Positions 11,315 to 22,299 are shown, counted from the stretch's first letter. The stretch is DNA of 64,000 nt from Cryptomeria japonica (GCF_030272615.1 NC_081410.1:139044849-139108848); one strand, 5' to 3'. Notes: generated by a model not told the origin, from the sequence alone. Made by a program: numbers and translations.

Positions 11315-12836
11315 TGTTGGCATTTGGCATTATAATAGACAATGGGAGATTGTTGGCATTTCAATAAGGATATTGAGAAGGTTGTTGATGATTATGGATA
11401 TAACTGATTAAGGATGTTTACTGTCTTGATATTATTATTTTGGCATTGATGTCAAGAAATTGATTTTCTAATTCAGTATGATGTTGCCATATCTTGAGAA
11501 GTATGATTTGAAGAGTATAAAGATGTTAGTAAAAGACATAGAAAGAATATGATGAATAAGGGGATGCATAAGATATTCAATGGACAACTATTACCGAGTC
11601 AAAAAATGATGAGATCATGATGTTTAGATTGTTTTAACATCATACATATGTTGTAAATTACAAGGTTAAAACTATACTATGTTACCGAGCAAAGAACCTA
11701 GTCGATAAACCCTATGGTTATCACTATCGGTTAATGAAGGCAGAATGTCTACCAAGTGAAGATTAGTATTTACCGAGTTGTTAGCGAGTTGTAACCGAGC
11801 TATAACAGAATACATTAAATGGTTACATGCGTTATTTAATGAAGGAAGCTGATGAGCTGGAACTGATTAAATGATTGGTATGCCATGCATGAAGTTTGTT
11901 AATGAATCTATGGCAAAGGAAAATCGGCATGAAGATCTATAGCTTAGATTGAACTACAATACCCTAGCACAAGTTCCAAGAAATGTATGCAAGTTCCAAG
12001 GTAGGATAAAATGTTTTCAGATCGAAGGATACATTGAACCTGGTCAAAGTTTGAAGATCTAATGGCTATGATTGATCATGGGAAATGTGATCAAGGAGAT
12101 TAAACGGTTAGCTAATTGTTTATAAATAGGGAACTATTGATAAACAATGTATGCGAGCAAATGTATGCACAGGGATGCTACGTAGTGATTACCGAGCACA
12201 GAAGCTTAAAGACCTGTTTGAATAATAGAGTATAGAAGCCGAGCAGATGGACAAGATTAGTTCTATGTCTTGATTGTATTGAGCAAATAAGAATCTGCTT
12301 TAGCATTTTAGATGTGGAGTTGCAGATAGATTTTTATTACTTTTATTTTGTGAAAGTGACAGAAAATCTCTTAACTGAGTGGACTTAACAGTCTTATTTG
12401 TAAAACCCTCTAGCAAGGTGACATTATGATTGAGTGTTTGAAATCCTTTAACAAGGTCACTTCTAACAAGGTGAAGATCCTAACAGATCTGAGGGAAATC
12501 CCTTAACCAGGTCACATCTAGCAATGTGTTTGTAATCTTTAATAGGATTTGCTTTTAATCGAGCATACTCTAGAAGAGTATATTTCTTAGTGGGTCTGAA
12601 ATCCCACAGTGGTTTTTCCCTATTTGGGTTTCCAAGTTAAATATGGTGTTATGAGGTTTATGATATTTATATGCTTTTGAGTTTACATGTTTAACAGTTT
12701 TGGTTATATTATTGAAGTATATGTTGCCGAGGTTGAATCTGATGTTTTTATGGTAGATTAAGTTTGTATGATTCACCCCCCCCTCTCATCTTGCTAGCTA
12801 TTGGATCTGTACTTACATTAAGTATCAGAACTATCA
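11315..12836 (+). repeat. 5' LTR of F with a 36-bp extension
   Basis: The integrated end TGTTGGCATTTGG at 11315 lies next to the TSD. A second TGTTGGCATTTC at 11351 is preceded by a polypurine-like AATGGGAGAT, so the normal LTR start is 11351. The LTR ends ACTATCA at 12836, before AT and the primer site. U5 contains repeated short hairpin-like words such as CCTTTAACAAGG. Confidence 0.8.
12121..12128 (+). promoter_or_regulatory. TATA box of the F LTR
   Basis: TATAAATA lies in the 5' LTR and recurs in the 3' LTR at about 15357. It is the likely core promoter of the element. Confidence 0.6.
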
Positions 12837-12838
12837 AT

Positions 12839-12850
12839 TGGTATCAGAGC
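12839..12850 (+). promoter_or_regulatory. Primer-binding site of F (tRNA-iMet type)
   Basis: TGGTATCAGAGC, two bases after the LTR end. Confidence 0.9.
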
Positions 12851-12960
12851 TTTGGACTCTGGAAGAAAAGTTTAAAGGTACTTGAGGCAAAGATCCAAAG
12901 ATGTATAAGAGGGATGCATCGAAGCTGAACAAGTCAAGTTTCTTGACATGGTAGAAAAGG

Positions 12961-13839
12961 ATGAAGCTGCACCTATCAGGAGTTGGAGAATATGCTATAT
13001 ATTATCTGGAAAATGATTTCATCACACCGAGCACCTATCCATTGACAATGGATGAGATAAAGGCAAAGAAACAACATATCCAAGCAATGATTGAAATAAT
13101 ATCTACATTGACTGACTCAGAGTTTAATGATCTAGAAGGATGCAATGATGCAAAGGCTATGTGGGATAAGCTCATATCAGTTTATGGAGGAGATGAACAT
13201 GTTCAAAGAGAAAAAGTAGATAGTCTAAGAGGACAACTTGAATCTATGAGGATGAATGAAGGTGAAAACATAACCTAGTACAGTACAAGACTAAAGCAGA
13301 TTGTCAATCAAATCAAAGGAGTAGGTGAAACTATTGAAGAAAAGGATATAACAAGTAAGTTGTTAAGAACCCTTCTACCAGCTTATGCAATTAGAGTCTC
13401 TGCAATCAATGAATTGAGGTTTGTACCTAATATGCTAGTTTCTTTAGATGCTACTATTGGTAAGCTACATGCATTTGAGTTAAGTAACTTGGATAACAGT
13501 GGATCTTCGGTAAATAAAGTTGAATCTGCATTTAGTTCTTTTCATCTTGATGAATCTAATGATTACAATGAAAGAAAGTATAAGTACTCTAAAGGAGATC
13601 ACCGTGGAGCAAGTGAAAGATTTCGTAAGAACATGGAAGAAGTACACAAACTGTATGAGGAAATCAGAAAGCAAGAAGAGTTTGAAGCACTATTAGCTAG
13701 AAGGTTACCAAGAGGCAAAGGTAAGTATAAAGGAAAACTACCTTTGAAATGTTTCAATTGTGATAAAATAGGACATATGGCTCCTAACTATCCTGACAAA
13801 GAATCTACTGAAAAGAGAGATTACCGAGATGACAAATAG
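12961..13839 (+). pseudogene. Ty1/copia Gag of element F
   Basis: Gag capsid/nucleocapsid protein that packages element RNA. The first open part (12961-13278) has the copia gag (UBN2-type) signature around AMWDKLISVYGGDEHV (near 13150) and ends at a single TAG. The frame resumes to 13839 with LLRTLLPAYAIRV near 13360. A CCHC knuckle, CFNCDKIGHMAPNY (near 13750), has its last Cys changed to Tyr. One stop and one finger change are the main damage. Gag lies directly upstream of protease in the same direction, as in all copia elements. Confidence 0.9.
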
Positions 13840-14285
13840 AAAGACAATCATTACAGAGGACACCGAGACTTCAGAAGAAGAGATAGAAAGACATGCTTAA
13901 TAGCTGATGAGGAATCCAATGATGATAAATCAGATGAGACTGATACAGAGGAAGTAGTTTATGTGGCTATCAAAGATGGATCAGATGAAGAAAGGTATGA
14001 AGAAAAAGCCCTAATATCTCATGTAAATACTAATGATTCTTGTATCATAGATAGTGGATGCTCACATCATATGACAAGAGATAAACACAAGTTTGTTATG
14101 TTAGAAGATTATGATGGAGGCTATGTAAGATTTGGTAATGATGCACCATGTTCGGTGAAAGGTAAAGGATCTATAATACTTCTTGACAATGCAAGATGCA
14201 ATGATGTCTATTGGGTTGAAGGTTTGAAATACAATTTGTTGAGTGTAGCACAACTAAACAATACAGGTTACCGAATAGAATTTTA
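13840..14285 (+). pseudogene. Ty1/copia aspartic protease region of F
   Basis: After an acidic linker, CIIDSGCSHHMT near 14042 contains the active-site DSG of the copia protease. YDGGYVRFGND and VYWVEGLKYNLLSVAQL follow. The protease would cut the Gag-Pol polyprotein. The frame is open from 13963 to a TAG at 14284. Confidence 0.85.
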
Positions 14286-14388
14286 GAAGGGAATTGTCAA
14301 AGTTCATGACAAGAATGGAAAGTCAGCTGCTATCAGGACACAAAAAAAAGGTAACACATTTCACCTTGACTCAACTCGGAACAAGTGT

Positions 14389-14938
14389 TTGTATGCAAAG
14401 ATAGATGATACCTGGTTATGGCATAAAAGGTTTTGTCATGTAAATTTTGATAATTTGATCAAAATAAGTAAGAAGCACCGAGTAAGAGGTCTACCGAGTC
14501 TTGAAAAGCCTAAGAATGCTATGTGCCAAGAATGCCAGATGGGTAAGATGACAAGATCAAGCTTTACAAGTAAGTCTTACAATTCTAAGGGAATTTTAGT
14601 TCTTGTGCACACTGATCTTTGTGGTCCTATGAAAGTTCAAAGTTATTATGGTGATAAATATTTCATATTATTTGTGGATGACTATTCAAGGATGATGCCA
14701 ATTATGTTTTTAAAAGAAAAATCAAAAGCTTTTCAAATGTTTAAATGGTACAAGGCAAGAGTTGAAAATGAAACAGGAAGACAACTGAAATGTCTTAGAT
14801 CAGATAGAGGAGGAGAGTTCACATCTAATGAGTTCAACTTATTCTGCAATGATCATGGTATTAAAAGATAAATCTCTGCATCGAGAACTCCAAATCAGAA
14901 TGGAATAGCTGAGAGAAGAAACAGATCAGTAAACCTTA
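14389..14938 (+). pseudogene. Ty1/copia GAG-pre-integrase and truncated integrase core of F
   Basis: WLWHKRFCHVNFDNL (near 14413) and CQECQMGK (near 14525) give the HHCC zinc-binding part. VHTDLCGPM (near 14610) and FVDDYSRM (near 14675) hold the first two catalytic Asp residues. A TAG after GIKR (14869) is followed by QNGIAERRN. The sequence then breaks off at about 14938 into 3' LTR sequence, so the C-terminal integrase and all of RT and RNase H are gone. Confidence 0.88.
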
Positions 14939-16057
14939 AGGAACCTAGTCGGTAAACCCTAAGGTTATCACTATCGGTTAATGAAGGCAGAATGTCTACC
15001 GAGTGAAGTTTAGTATTTACCGAGTTGTAACTGAGCTATAACCGAATACATTAAATGGTTACATGCATTATTTAATGAAGGAAGCTGATGAGTTGGAACT
15101 AATTAAATGATTGGTATGCCGTGCATGAAGTTTGTTAATGAATCTATGGCAAAGGAAAATTGGCATGAAGATCTACAACTTAGATTGAACCGCAATACCC
15201 TAGCACAAGTTCCAAGAAATGTATGCAAGTTCCAAGGCATGGTAAAACATTTTCAGATTTTAGGATACATTGAACTTGGTCAAAGTTTGAAGATCTGATG
15301 GCTATGATTGATCATGGGAAATGTGATCAAGGAGATTAAATGGTTAGCTAATTGTTTATAAATAGGGAACTATTGATAAAAAATGTATGCTAGCAAATGT
15401 ATGCATAGGGATGCTACATAGTGATTACCGAGCACAAAAGCTTGAAGACCTGTTTGAATAATAGAGTATAGAAGCCCAACAGATGGACAAGATTAGTTCT
15501 ATGTCTAGATTGTATTGAGCAAATAAGAATCCGCTTTAGCATTTTGGATGTGAAGTTGCAAATAGATTTTTATTACTGTTATTTTGTGAAAGTGACAGAA
15601 AATCTCTTAACCGAGTGGACTTAACAGTCTAATTTGTAAAACCCTCTAGCAAGGTGACATTCTGATTGAGTGTTTGAAATCCTTTAACAAGGTGAAGATC
15701 CTAACAGATCTAAGGGAAATCCCTTAACTGGGTCACATCTAGTAATGTGTTTGTAATCTTTAACAAGATTTGCTTTTAACCGAGCATACTCTAGAAGAGT
15801 ATATTTCTTAGTGGGTCCAAAATTCCACAATGGTTTTTCCCTATTTGGGTTTCAACGTTAAATCTGGTGTTATGAGGTTTATGATGTTTATATGCTTTTG
15901 AGTTTGCATGTTTAATAGTTTTGGTTATATTACTGAAGTATATGTTACCAATGTTGAATTTGATGTTTTTATGGTAGATTAAGTTTGTATGATTCACCCC
16001 CCCCTCTCATCTTGTTGGCTATTGGATCTATACTTATATTAAGTATCAGAACTATCA
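14939..16057 (+). repeat. 3' LTR of F, missing its first part
   Basis: It aligns to 11695-12836 of the 5' LTR and ends at 16057 next to the TSD. The junction with integrase at about 14938 has little homology (AAGAACCTAG against AAGGAACCTAG). Confidence 0.85.
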
Positions 16058-16104
16058 TCTTGACCAATCATTCTTGCCACCTCACCCCTAGCCTTGGAAA
16101 ATCC

Positions 16105-16111
16105 TATAAAT
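16105..16111 (+). promoter_or_regulatory. TATA box of LTR S
   Basis: CCTATAAATAG in the right half of S matches the position of TATA boxes in the D and T LTRs. Confidence 0.5.
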
Positions 16112-16551
16112 AGACCTCATTTTGGAGCACAAAGGGTCCCAATTTCATATCATTTTTTATCCCATCTCATTTTCATCTTATGCATTGTTACTATAGGCAT
16201 CTAGCTTCTAGTTTATCATTTTTAGCAATGTTATCATGCTCAATTTTAGCTTAATTGCATCTTAATCTTAGTTCATTTTTTAGATCAATCATGAAAGCAT
16301 ATAGCTTAATCATGCTATTCTTGGTAGATCATGCATTTTCATCATTCAAATCCTCCATCTAGTGTAGTCAAGTCACTGGAGTATGCATAATTAGATTTGA
16401 GAGCATTTTTCATACTCACATTTACTAGGAGACAATAAGTCGATTAGCTATGGTTTTGTCTTTCATTGTTTCAATTTACTAACCATTGCGTGTAATGATT
16501 TATTGAGTGCATTGTGGTTGCAGGTACAGGTACACTTCACAAAGCATGATA

Positions 16552-17724
16552 GATACCATTGATGCAAACATTAAAAAACCAACAGATGGGATACCGGGTG
16601 CAGAAAGTACAAAGAAGCATACTGAGTCACCGGTAGTGGATAGTGTAGAGGTATAGATAGAGAAACCAACAGTGGATACCACTGAGAAACAATCAGAGAA
16701 ACCGACAGTAGAGAGCATAGTGAAACCCACTAAGAAACAAGTAGAGAAAAAGGGTGAGTCATAGGTACATAAAGAGATAGTGCCACCGACAATAGCTGAG
16801 AAGCCTAAACCTTTGCTGATAGAAATGTAGACACAAACTGACCTGCCTGAGGTCGAGGCAAGAAAAGTGGTTGCCCACACAAGCAACATGGAGATTGTTA
16901 AGGTAGTTGGATAGTCATCTGGTACTTCCATGACTGAATTCAAACCAATAAATGTAACTGAGGTATTATTGGACTCTATTAAGAAAATTAATGATTGCAA
17001 TGCATTAGCCTATAAGGATATAAATGATACCATCCCCATTCTTAAATTGATTGCACCCAAGTGCAATGTAGAAAATAAAGATTCTTTAAGTCAATTAGAC
17101 ACATTGTCTAAATACATCACTGACAACATATTGATTGTTGATCAAATAAATGAAAAGACATTTAAAGATAAAATGGATAAGGAAAAGGAGAAATTATTTG
17201 ATGAGACAATAAATAAGTGCATGGGACACATTGATACCCTCTTACCGGCACTAAGTAAAACAACAATGGAGTGTAAGGATCTATATTGAGATACATGTAA
17301 GACAAATCTTTTGATAGTGGATATCGATAAGGAGATCAAAAAAGTACAAAAAGAAATAAATAATATAGCTGACAATATCATTGGTTCATCAGAACCAATA
17401 TCAGTTATAGAACAAGAGATAGCTAGATTTGAGGAGAAATTTGAGAAATTGGAGAAAGAAAAGGAAAGAATAAAAGGAAAGGCAAAAGAACTTAAATGTA
17501 GGCTCACTCCTAAATTGGATAACCTCATCTCTTTGAGGAAAGAGATCTCAGAGGCACTTGTTCAGAAACAAAAGACACCGAAAGAACAAATGCATCACCT
17601 CACCAGTACAATATAAGGAACAATGGCAGCATTGAAGGACAGTGACAGGTTCACTCAGGGCCTGAATTTGGTATTAGCAGACCTATTTCAGATTGTAACC
17701 AACTGGTTACAAGGTTTGAGCTAA
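16552..17724 (+). pseudogene. Second large protein of element A, C-terminal part
   Basis: Continuation of the frame split by S. It starts with a repetitive T/E/K/P segment (KPTVDTTEKQSEKPTVES near 16665-16720, with stops). A coiled-coil-rich region follows: 16930-17289 and 17311-17616 are open, with heptad-like stretches such as FEEKFEKLEKEKERIKGKAK near 17431. It ends at a TAA at 17722. Element B shows a matching coiled-coil end (60986-61849). Role unknown. Confidence 0.6.
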
Positions 17725-17912
17725 AACTGCACTCAGTTGACATTTTGAAAGCGTTTGTCATTGATGTCAAAGGGGGATTAGTAGAGAAAAGAAAAATCCA
17801 GTGACTTAGAGATCATCTGCTCAAGGGGAGCACACCGTTTTCATAAGATTTTTGGACTTCAATTTTTGGATACAATTTTTGAATTTTTCTGATGGGTGTT
17901 GCCATCAATGCC

Positions 17913-17924
17913 AAAGGGGGAGAT
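17913..17924 (+). promoter_or_regulatory. Polypurine tract of element A
   Basis: AAAGGGGGAGAT directly before the 3' LTR primes plus-strand DNA synthesis. It is the loop of a perfect inverted repeat CAATGCCAA/TTGGCATTG. Confidence 0.85.
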
Positions 17925-18684
17925 TGTTGGCATTGCACACTCCAATGAGAATTGTAGGTGATTGAAGGTATTGTGATTAATGGTAACCTTGCAATCTTAT
18001 GGCACCAACACTGATAGATTCTACATCAACAGATAGTTCACCGACAATGAAAAGGATGTTTATCGACACCCTAGCCGATAGGACTTTGTTTCTTGTATAT
18101 TGTATTAAATTATAATATCTTTTTGTAAGCTGACATGGCATATTGTAATAAGACTCAATATAACTATGAGATCTTGTAGATCATTTTGTAGGGAGATGAT
18201 AGGATGGATATGTAAATACTAAGGCAGATCTTGTAGAAAGGTTTATGGTTATTGTATGAGCTTCAACCTGTACTGAACCTGGCATAGCAGATGCTTTTTG
18301 TAGTAGTACATTATATTGGATTCTCATAATCCATTTTGTAAGTCAGTGAGACTTCCTTTTGTATTTGAGCAGTTAGCTCTAGGTAGTTGGCCTTCTTGCA
18401 TGTGGAGGCACACTATTGTAAGTAATATCCATTCATTGGCCAGTGAGTGAATATTGTGGGTCACAAATCCCACCAAGGTTTTTCCTACACTAGGTTTCAT
18501 TGCCAAAAATATTGTGTTATGGTGTGCATTCTATGTTGTGTTTATTGTTCATATTTATTGCATTAATTCTTGTTTACCAGTATATTGTTTGGAATGAAAA
18601 ATATTTAATAAGGTCAAAAAATCTGTTTACCGGTTAGATACTAATTCACCCCCCCCCCTCTGAGTATCTCTGGGAATCCTAACA
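17925..18684 (+). repeat. 3' LTR of element A
   Basis: TGTTGGCATTG to CCTAACA, 760 bp, with the C-tract at about 18650-18659. It matches the 5' LTR (6242-6983) apart from point changes and the 15-bp difference. Confidence 0.88.
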
Positions 18685-18689
18685 TAATA

Positions 18690-19643
18690 ACACTTCTTTT
18701 GATATTTATACTTCCGGTTAGGCTTGTAAGGCTTATGATATTTTCACACTTTTTTTGCTCTTTCAGGACACCTAGAAGCAAAATGACCAATCTTATTACA
18801 TGAAATAACATTTCAAAGGTAACTTCCCTTCATACTTACCCAGTCCCTTAGGCAATCTCCTAGCAATAAGTGCTTCAATCTCATCCAATTCTCTTTCTAT
18901 TCTTCCATCTCCCTCATTTCTCTTTCATATCTGGAAACCTTAGTTGAACATTCTCCGAGATCATACTTTTGCTTCCTATATACAATAAATTTAAATGCAG
19001 TCTTAGCTTTGCCACGTGATTCTCCAAGTTCGCTCAGGTCAAAAGAAACAAGCTTTTTGACTAACATATCTCTTGTCACAGTTGTTATAGTCTAGATCTC
19101 ACCAATAACAACAACCTTATGTTTATAGGCAAGAGGCAATGATCTTAGTACTTTAGCCACAATCTCATCTTCTTCAAGAAGTCCATCGGTGAATTTGATG
19201 TTCAAGACAAGGCCATTCACTTTAGCCATAAAGGATGAAATATTCTCATCTTCTTCCATTCCCAGTAACTCATATTTTCCTTTTAAACTCTACAATTTCT
19301 CATATTTCACATGTTTATCTCCTTCATACAGGGTCTCTAGATTATCCCAAATCTCATGTGTTGTCTAAAGTCCCATCACATTAGTCATCTCTGCATTGGT
19401 TAGGGAACTCAACAGTGCTTCTTTAGCTCTTATGTTATTTTCAAAAGATGTCCTTGATCTTAGCTGCAGTAACAGGACCATTTTGAGGAACATTGTAGAC
19501 ATTCTTGTGATCTTCCAATAATCTTCTCCTAGACAATTCAAATGAACTTCTATCTGATTCTTCCATATAGAGTAATTAGTTCCATTGAACCTCAAAATCT
19601 CCTTCTTAGAAACAAGAGTTGTCATCCTGGATCTCCTCGAGCG
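18690..19643 (-). pseudogene. Ty1/copia Gag of G1
   Basis: Starts on the minus strand near 19625 (MTTLVSKKEILRFNGTNYSIW), typical of plant copia gag N-termini. The UBN2-type block (EIWDNLETLYEGD, near 19350) and ENISSFMAKVN follow, then a coiled stretch at 19079-18897. The decayed zinc knuckle reads CNKIGHFASRCPE near 18800-18770. Stops occur near 19375, 19270, 19090 and 18895. The frame runs into the TSD of element A at 18689 and continues at 6241. Confidence 0.88.
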
Positions 19644-19667
19644 GTCAAGCTTCTACCAGAGGATCTA

Positions 19668-19679
19668 GCTATGATACCA
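19668..19679 (-). promoter_or_regulatory. Primer-binding site of G1, one base changed
   Basis: Minus strand TGGTATCATAGC, the iMet site with one G to T change, two bases from the LTR end. Confidence 0.8.
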
Positions 19680-19681
19680 AT

Positions 19682-20016
19682 TGTTGGTAGTAACAATGCA
19701 GGAAAACTGAGGTGGGGGGGGGGTGAATCAGTTATCACCAAACTTAAACAAATTAACCTTAACTTTAGATCTGATCATGAACAACAATAAAAAAAATAAT
19801 CACTACATCAACAACGCACATAACACATAATTTTTTGATGTGGAAAACCCTGATAATAGTTCTGGTTAAGCACACTATCTGCACAACAACACTTCTATGC
19901 TCTTCCACACTACTGAATGTTAGATTCGCTTGTTCGCACATACAATACTCTCTCAGATCGTAAATACAACCACAAACACAGATCTAAGATGATTACATCA
20001 ATTACTTAATACAAAT
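19682..20016 (-). repeat. 5' LTR of G1, U5-side part
   Basis: The LTR is cut by T at 20016/44062. This part contains the G-tract at about 19713-19722 (C-tract on the minus strand). The U3-side part is 44062-44850. Confidence 0.85.
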
Positions 20017-21227
20017 TGTAACACATGCTAGAATTCATTCTTCAATAAACAAAGCTATCAATTAGAAGCACAAGGGAAATCATGAATCCCTATCTAATCA
20101 ACAAATCTAACAAACTAGACAATGAAATGATGCAAGATCAAATAAAATAGAAATTATAAATCAATTCAAATAAAATTCCAAGATTTTCATATTGCTTCCA
20201 TTTCTCTTCTCCTCTTCGTGGCTCTCAGATATTGTGCTGGTAACCTGCAAGTGACACAAAGATTCAAAGTTCGTGATTGTTGAAAATGGAGATTGGATGC
20301 TCAATTTATAGAAAATTGGAGAAGATTGATTGAAAGGTGGAACGGATTGATCAAGAGGTGTGAACTCGGGTGAGCTCAAATGCAAGTTGATAGTTGAACT
20401 GTTGATTGTAGGAGTAAAACTCAATAGATTGAATAGATTAATTGAGTCAACTGATTGAGAAAAAGTTGACTGAAGGAAGAAAAAGAATGATTGGTGGAAA
20501 TAAAGAGGATGACACAGAGAGCTAAATTTAGAAAAAGCTAACTGAAAGATGGAAATAGAAGTTGAAGATATAAATAATTTAATTAATTAATTTAGCATGT
20601 GCTTGCATTTAGATTTAGATTATTAATGTAATCTTTGCATGAGATATTATTCAAATAATTGAATTTATTAATTCAACTTAGCATTTGAATATATTTAGGA
20701 CTTGACTTTGATTTTCAATTTGGTTTTTTGAAATCATGCACATGTAATTTGAATTTGGAAGAATTTAGAAGAATATGAAATTAAATGAAATTAGAATTTG
20801 GGCTTTTGGAATTGAAGAATTGATTAGTTAATTAAATAATTTAAAGAAACTATTTAATTATGCTAGAAATGGACTTTAATTAAATAATAAATATTTAATT
20901 AATATTTAGAAGAGGGTTGAATGATTAGATGATTGGAGATAGAAGTTGAATAATTAGTAATTTATTTAAATAATAAAGATTATTTAAATTGGGAAATTAA
21001 TCATAATTAATTAAATAATAAATATTTAATTAATATTTAGAAAATGATTAAAATGATTAAATGATGAAAGAATAGGAAATAGAAAAATTAGTAAGATAAT
21101 GAGGAAATATGAAATTAGAAGAAATAGATTAATTAAGTTTAATTGACTTAATTAAATAATAAAGATTATTTAATCAATTAGAGGAATAATTAGTACATGA
21201 TCAATGAGACATTTTTAGGTGTCTATA
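20017..21227 (-). repeat. 3' LTR of T
   Basis: 1.2 kb, matching 42769-44056. The minus-strand start reads TATAGACACC instead of TGTAAACACC. U3 is made of TTAATTAA and AATATTTAAT palindromes; a minus-strand TATA box lies at about 20304-20310. Confidence 0.9.
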
Positions 21228-21241
21228 TTTTCCCCTCTTGG
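21228..21241 (-). promoter_or_regulatory. Polypurine tract of T
   Basis: Minus strand CCAAGAGGGGAAAA directly before the 3' LTR. Confidence 0.8.
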
Positions 21242-21399
21242 AGACGATGTCGGAACGACATTGTTTCAAAGAAAACAAATTTTTTTGTCCCAGTATGCCT
21301 TGGTATTGCTATATAGCATAAATATGCCCCCTCGAAAAAGGTGGTCAAAAAATTCAAAAATTGAGACCATGTTTTCGATACCAGTGTAAAGAATAAGTG

Positions 21400-22113
21400 T
21401 ATAAAATTTTATGTCATTTTGAGATCGTTTGAGTAGGCTGCAAGTTGTTTGAAGCTAGCGGGGACGCATTGGAGAGAGCCAGTGAACATGGTGGAGATGG
21501 GGGAGGAGGTGGTGGAGATGGGGGAGGTGGTGAGGGAGGAGAGGGAGATGAGGACATAGACATTGGTGGAGACACCGAGTCTATTAGCAGTGAGGACAGT
21601 GATGATTCTTCAGAGTCATCGAGCAGTGATGGTGGGTATGATGATGAGGATATGCCAGAGTTGGAGGTTGTGCCTATCGCAGAGGGTGGGATAGGATAGG
21701 TTGATGATGAACTGGAGACTCTTAGAGCGCAGGTTTGAAGTTTGGAGGATGAGGTCACCAGATGAGATATCGAGCGAGATCATCTCGAGAGGGAGAGAGA
21801 TGAGGCAGTGCGGAGATCTCAGATTACTATGGATGCCTTTGATTAGCTTTTTAGAGTACGTATAGATGCGTGTGACTAGGCAGATAGGTATTTCACTGCT
21901 GTGCAGGAGTCTATTTATTATCGGCAGGCATATGAGAGAGCCATCCCTGAGGGTCAGAGAGAGCCTAGCTTTAGTGCATGCATGGGGAGGAGATCGAGTA
22001 GATCTACTTCATGACAGACTAGCAGTGGTGGTGTTATGGGACCACCTCGACATCCTAAGGTAGGATCTAGTGGATAGGATCCACCTACTGATAGAGGCAG
22101 TGTTGGATGATCA
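21400..22113 (+). pseudogene. Antisense ORF in the 3' region of T: glycine/acid-rich protein
   Basis: This plus-strand frame opposes the gag-pol of T. It is open from 21445 to 21699, with a G/D-rich run (residues 17-34), an acidic serine-rich segment (SSEDSDDSSESSSSDGGYDD near 21585) and IELEVVP-like sequence. It remains readable past stops, with a charged coiled segment (ERDHLERERDEAVRRS near 21770) and a tail SGGVMGPPRHPKVGSSG near 22030. No ATG start survives in frame. TATATAG/ATAAATAT words at 21310-21330 could have been its promoter. Tat-lineage elements are known to carry extra ORFs, some antisense, between integrase and the 3' LTR; function is not settled. Confidence 0.55.
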
Positions 22114-22299
22114 TGTTATCTGAGCCTTCAGGCTTATTTATTGTATTCACACTCATTATCATTTTTGAGTTATATATATAGCATGCAGGTTTTGGTAATG
22201 ATCTATGTATTATTTTGCTTTCCATGTATGCTTATGAGTTCTATGATGCATATCTATTTGAATTTTATATGATTTTAAGTCTAATGGTAACACATGTAT

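Larger units (their letters stand above)
11315..16057 (+). mobile_element. Ty1/copia element F, internally deleted
   Basis: Perfect TSD TCTTG (11310-11314, 16058-16062). It has a 5' LTR with a primer site, gag, protease, GAG-pre-integrase and the start of the integrase core. Then it jumps at about 14938 into the middle of the 3' LTR. RT, RNase H, the rest of integrase and the first 345 bp or so of the 3' LTR are missing. The left end carries 36 bp extra (see findings). Coding frames have few stops, so F is younger than G1 and G2. Confidence 0.9.
10760..16551 (+). mobile_element. Solo Ty3/gypsy-type LTR (S) inserted in element A, interrupted by copia F
   Basis: It begins TGTATACACCTAAAA, like the start of the T LTRs (TGTAAACACCTAAAA on the minus strand), followed by TTAATTAA-rich U3 sequence and a TATA box at 16105. 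No gypsy gag or pol lies within it. Without F it is about 1 kb. The right end is uncertain: GATAC at 16552-16556 may be the partner of GATAT (10755-10759), but that end lacks the usual CA. TACA at about 16523-16533 is an alternative end. Confidence 0.6.
6242..18684 (+). mobile_element. Element A: large non-autonomous LTR retrotransposon, no pol found
   Basis: Perfect TSD TAATA (6237-6241 and 18685-18689), LTRs starting TGTTGG and ending CTAACA, a tRNA-iMet primer site and a polypurine tract mark a complete element. Removing it restores the interrupted G1 frame without a shift. Own length is about 6.6 kb once S and F are subtracted. It carries a Gag-like coiled-coil/zinc-knuckle protein and a second large protein, with no recognisable protease, integrase, RT or RNase H. 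The same plan recurs in element B. It is probably mobilised in trans by a copia element with matching PBS and PPT. Confidence 0.85.

Noticed and set aside
12839-12850. tRNA-like match TGGTATCAGAGC as part of a tRNA gene
   Set aside because: It is the complement of the tRNA 3' end next to an LTR, that is a primer site; no cloverleaf is present.
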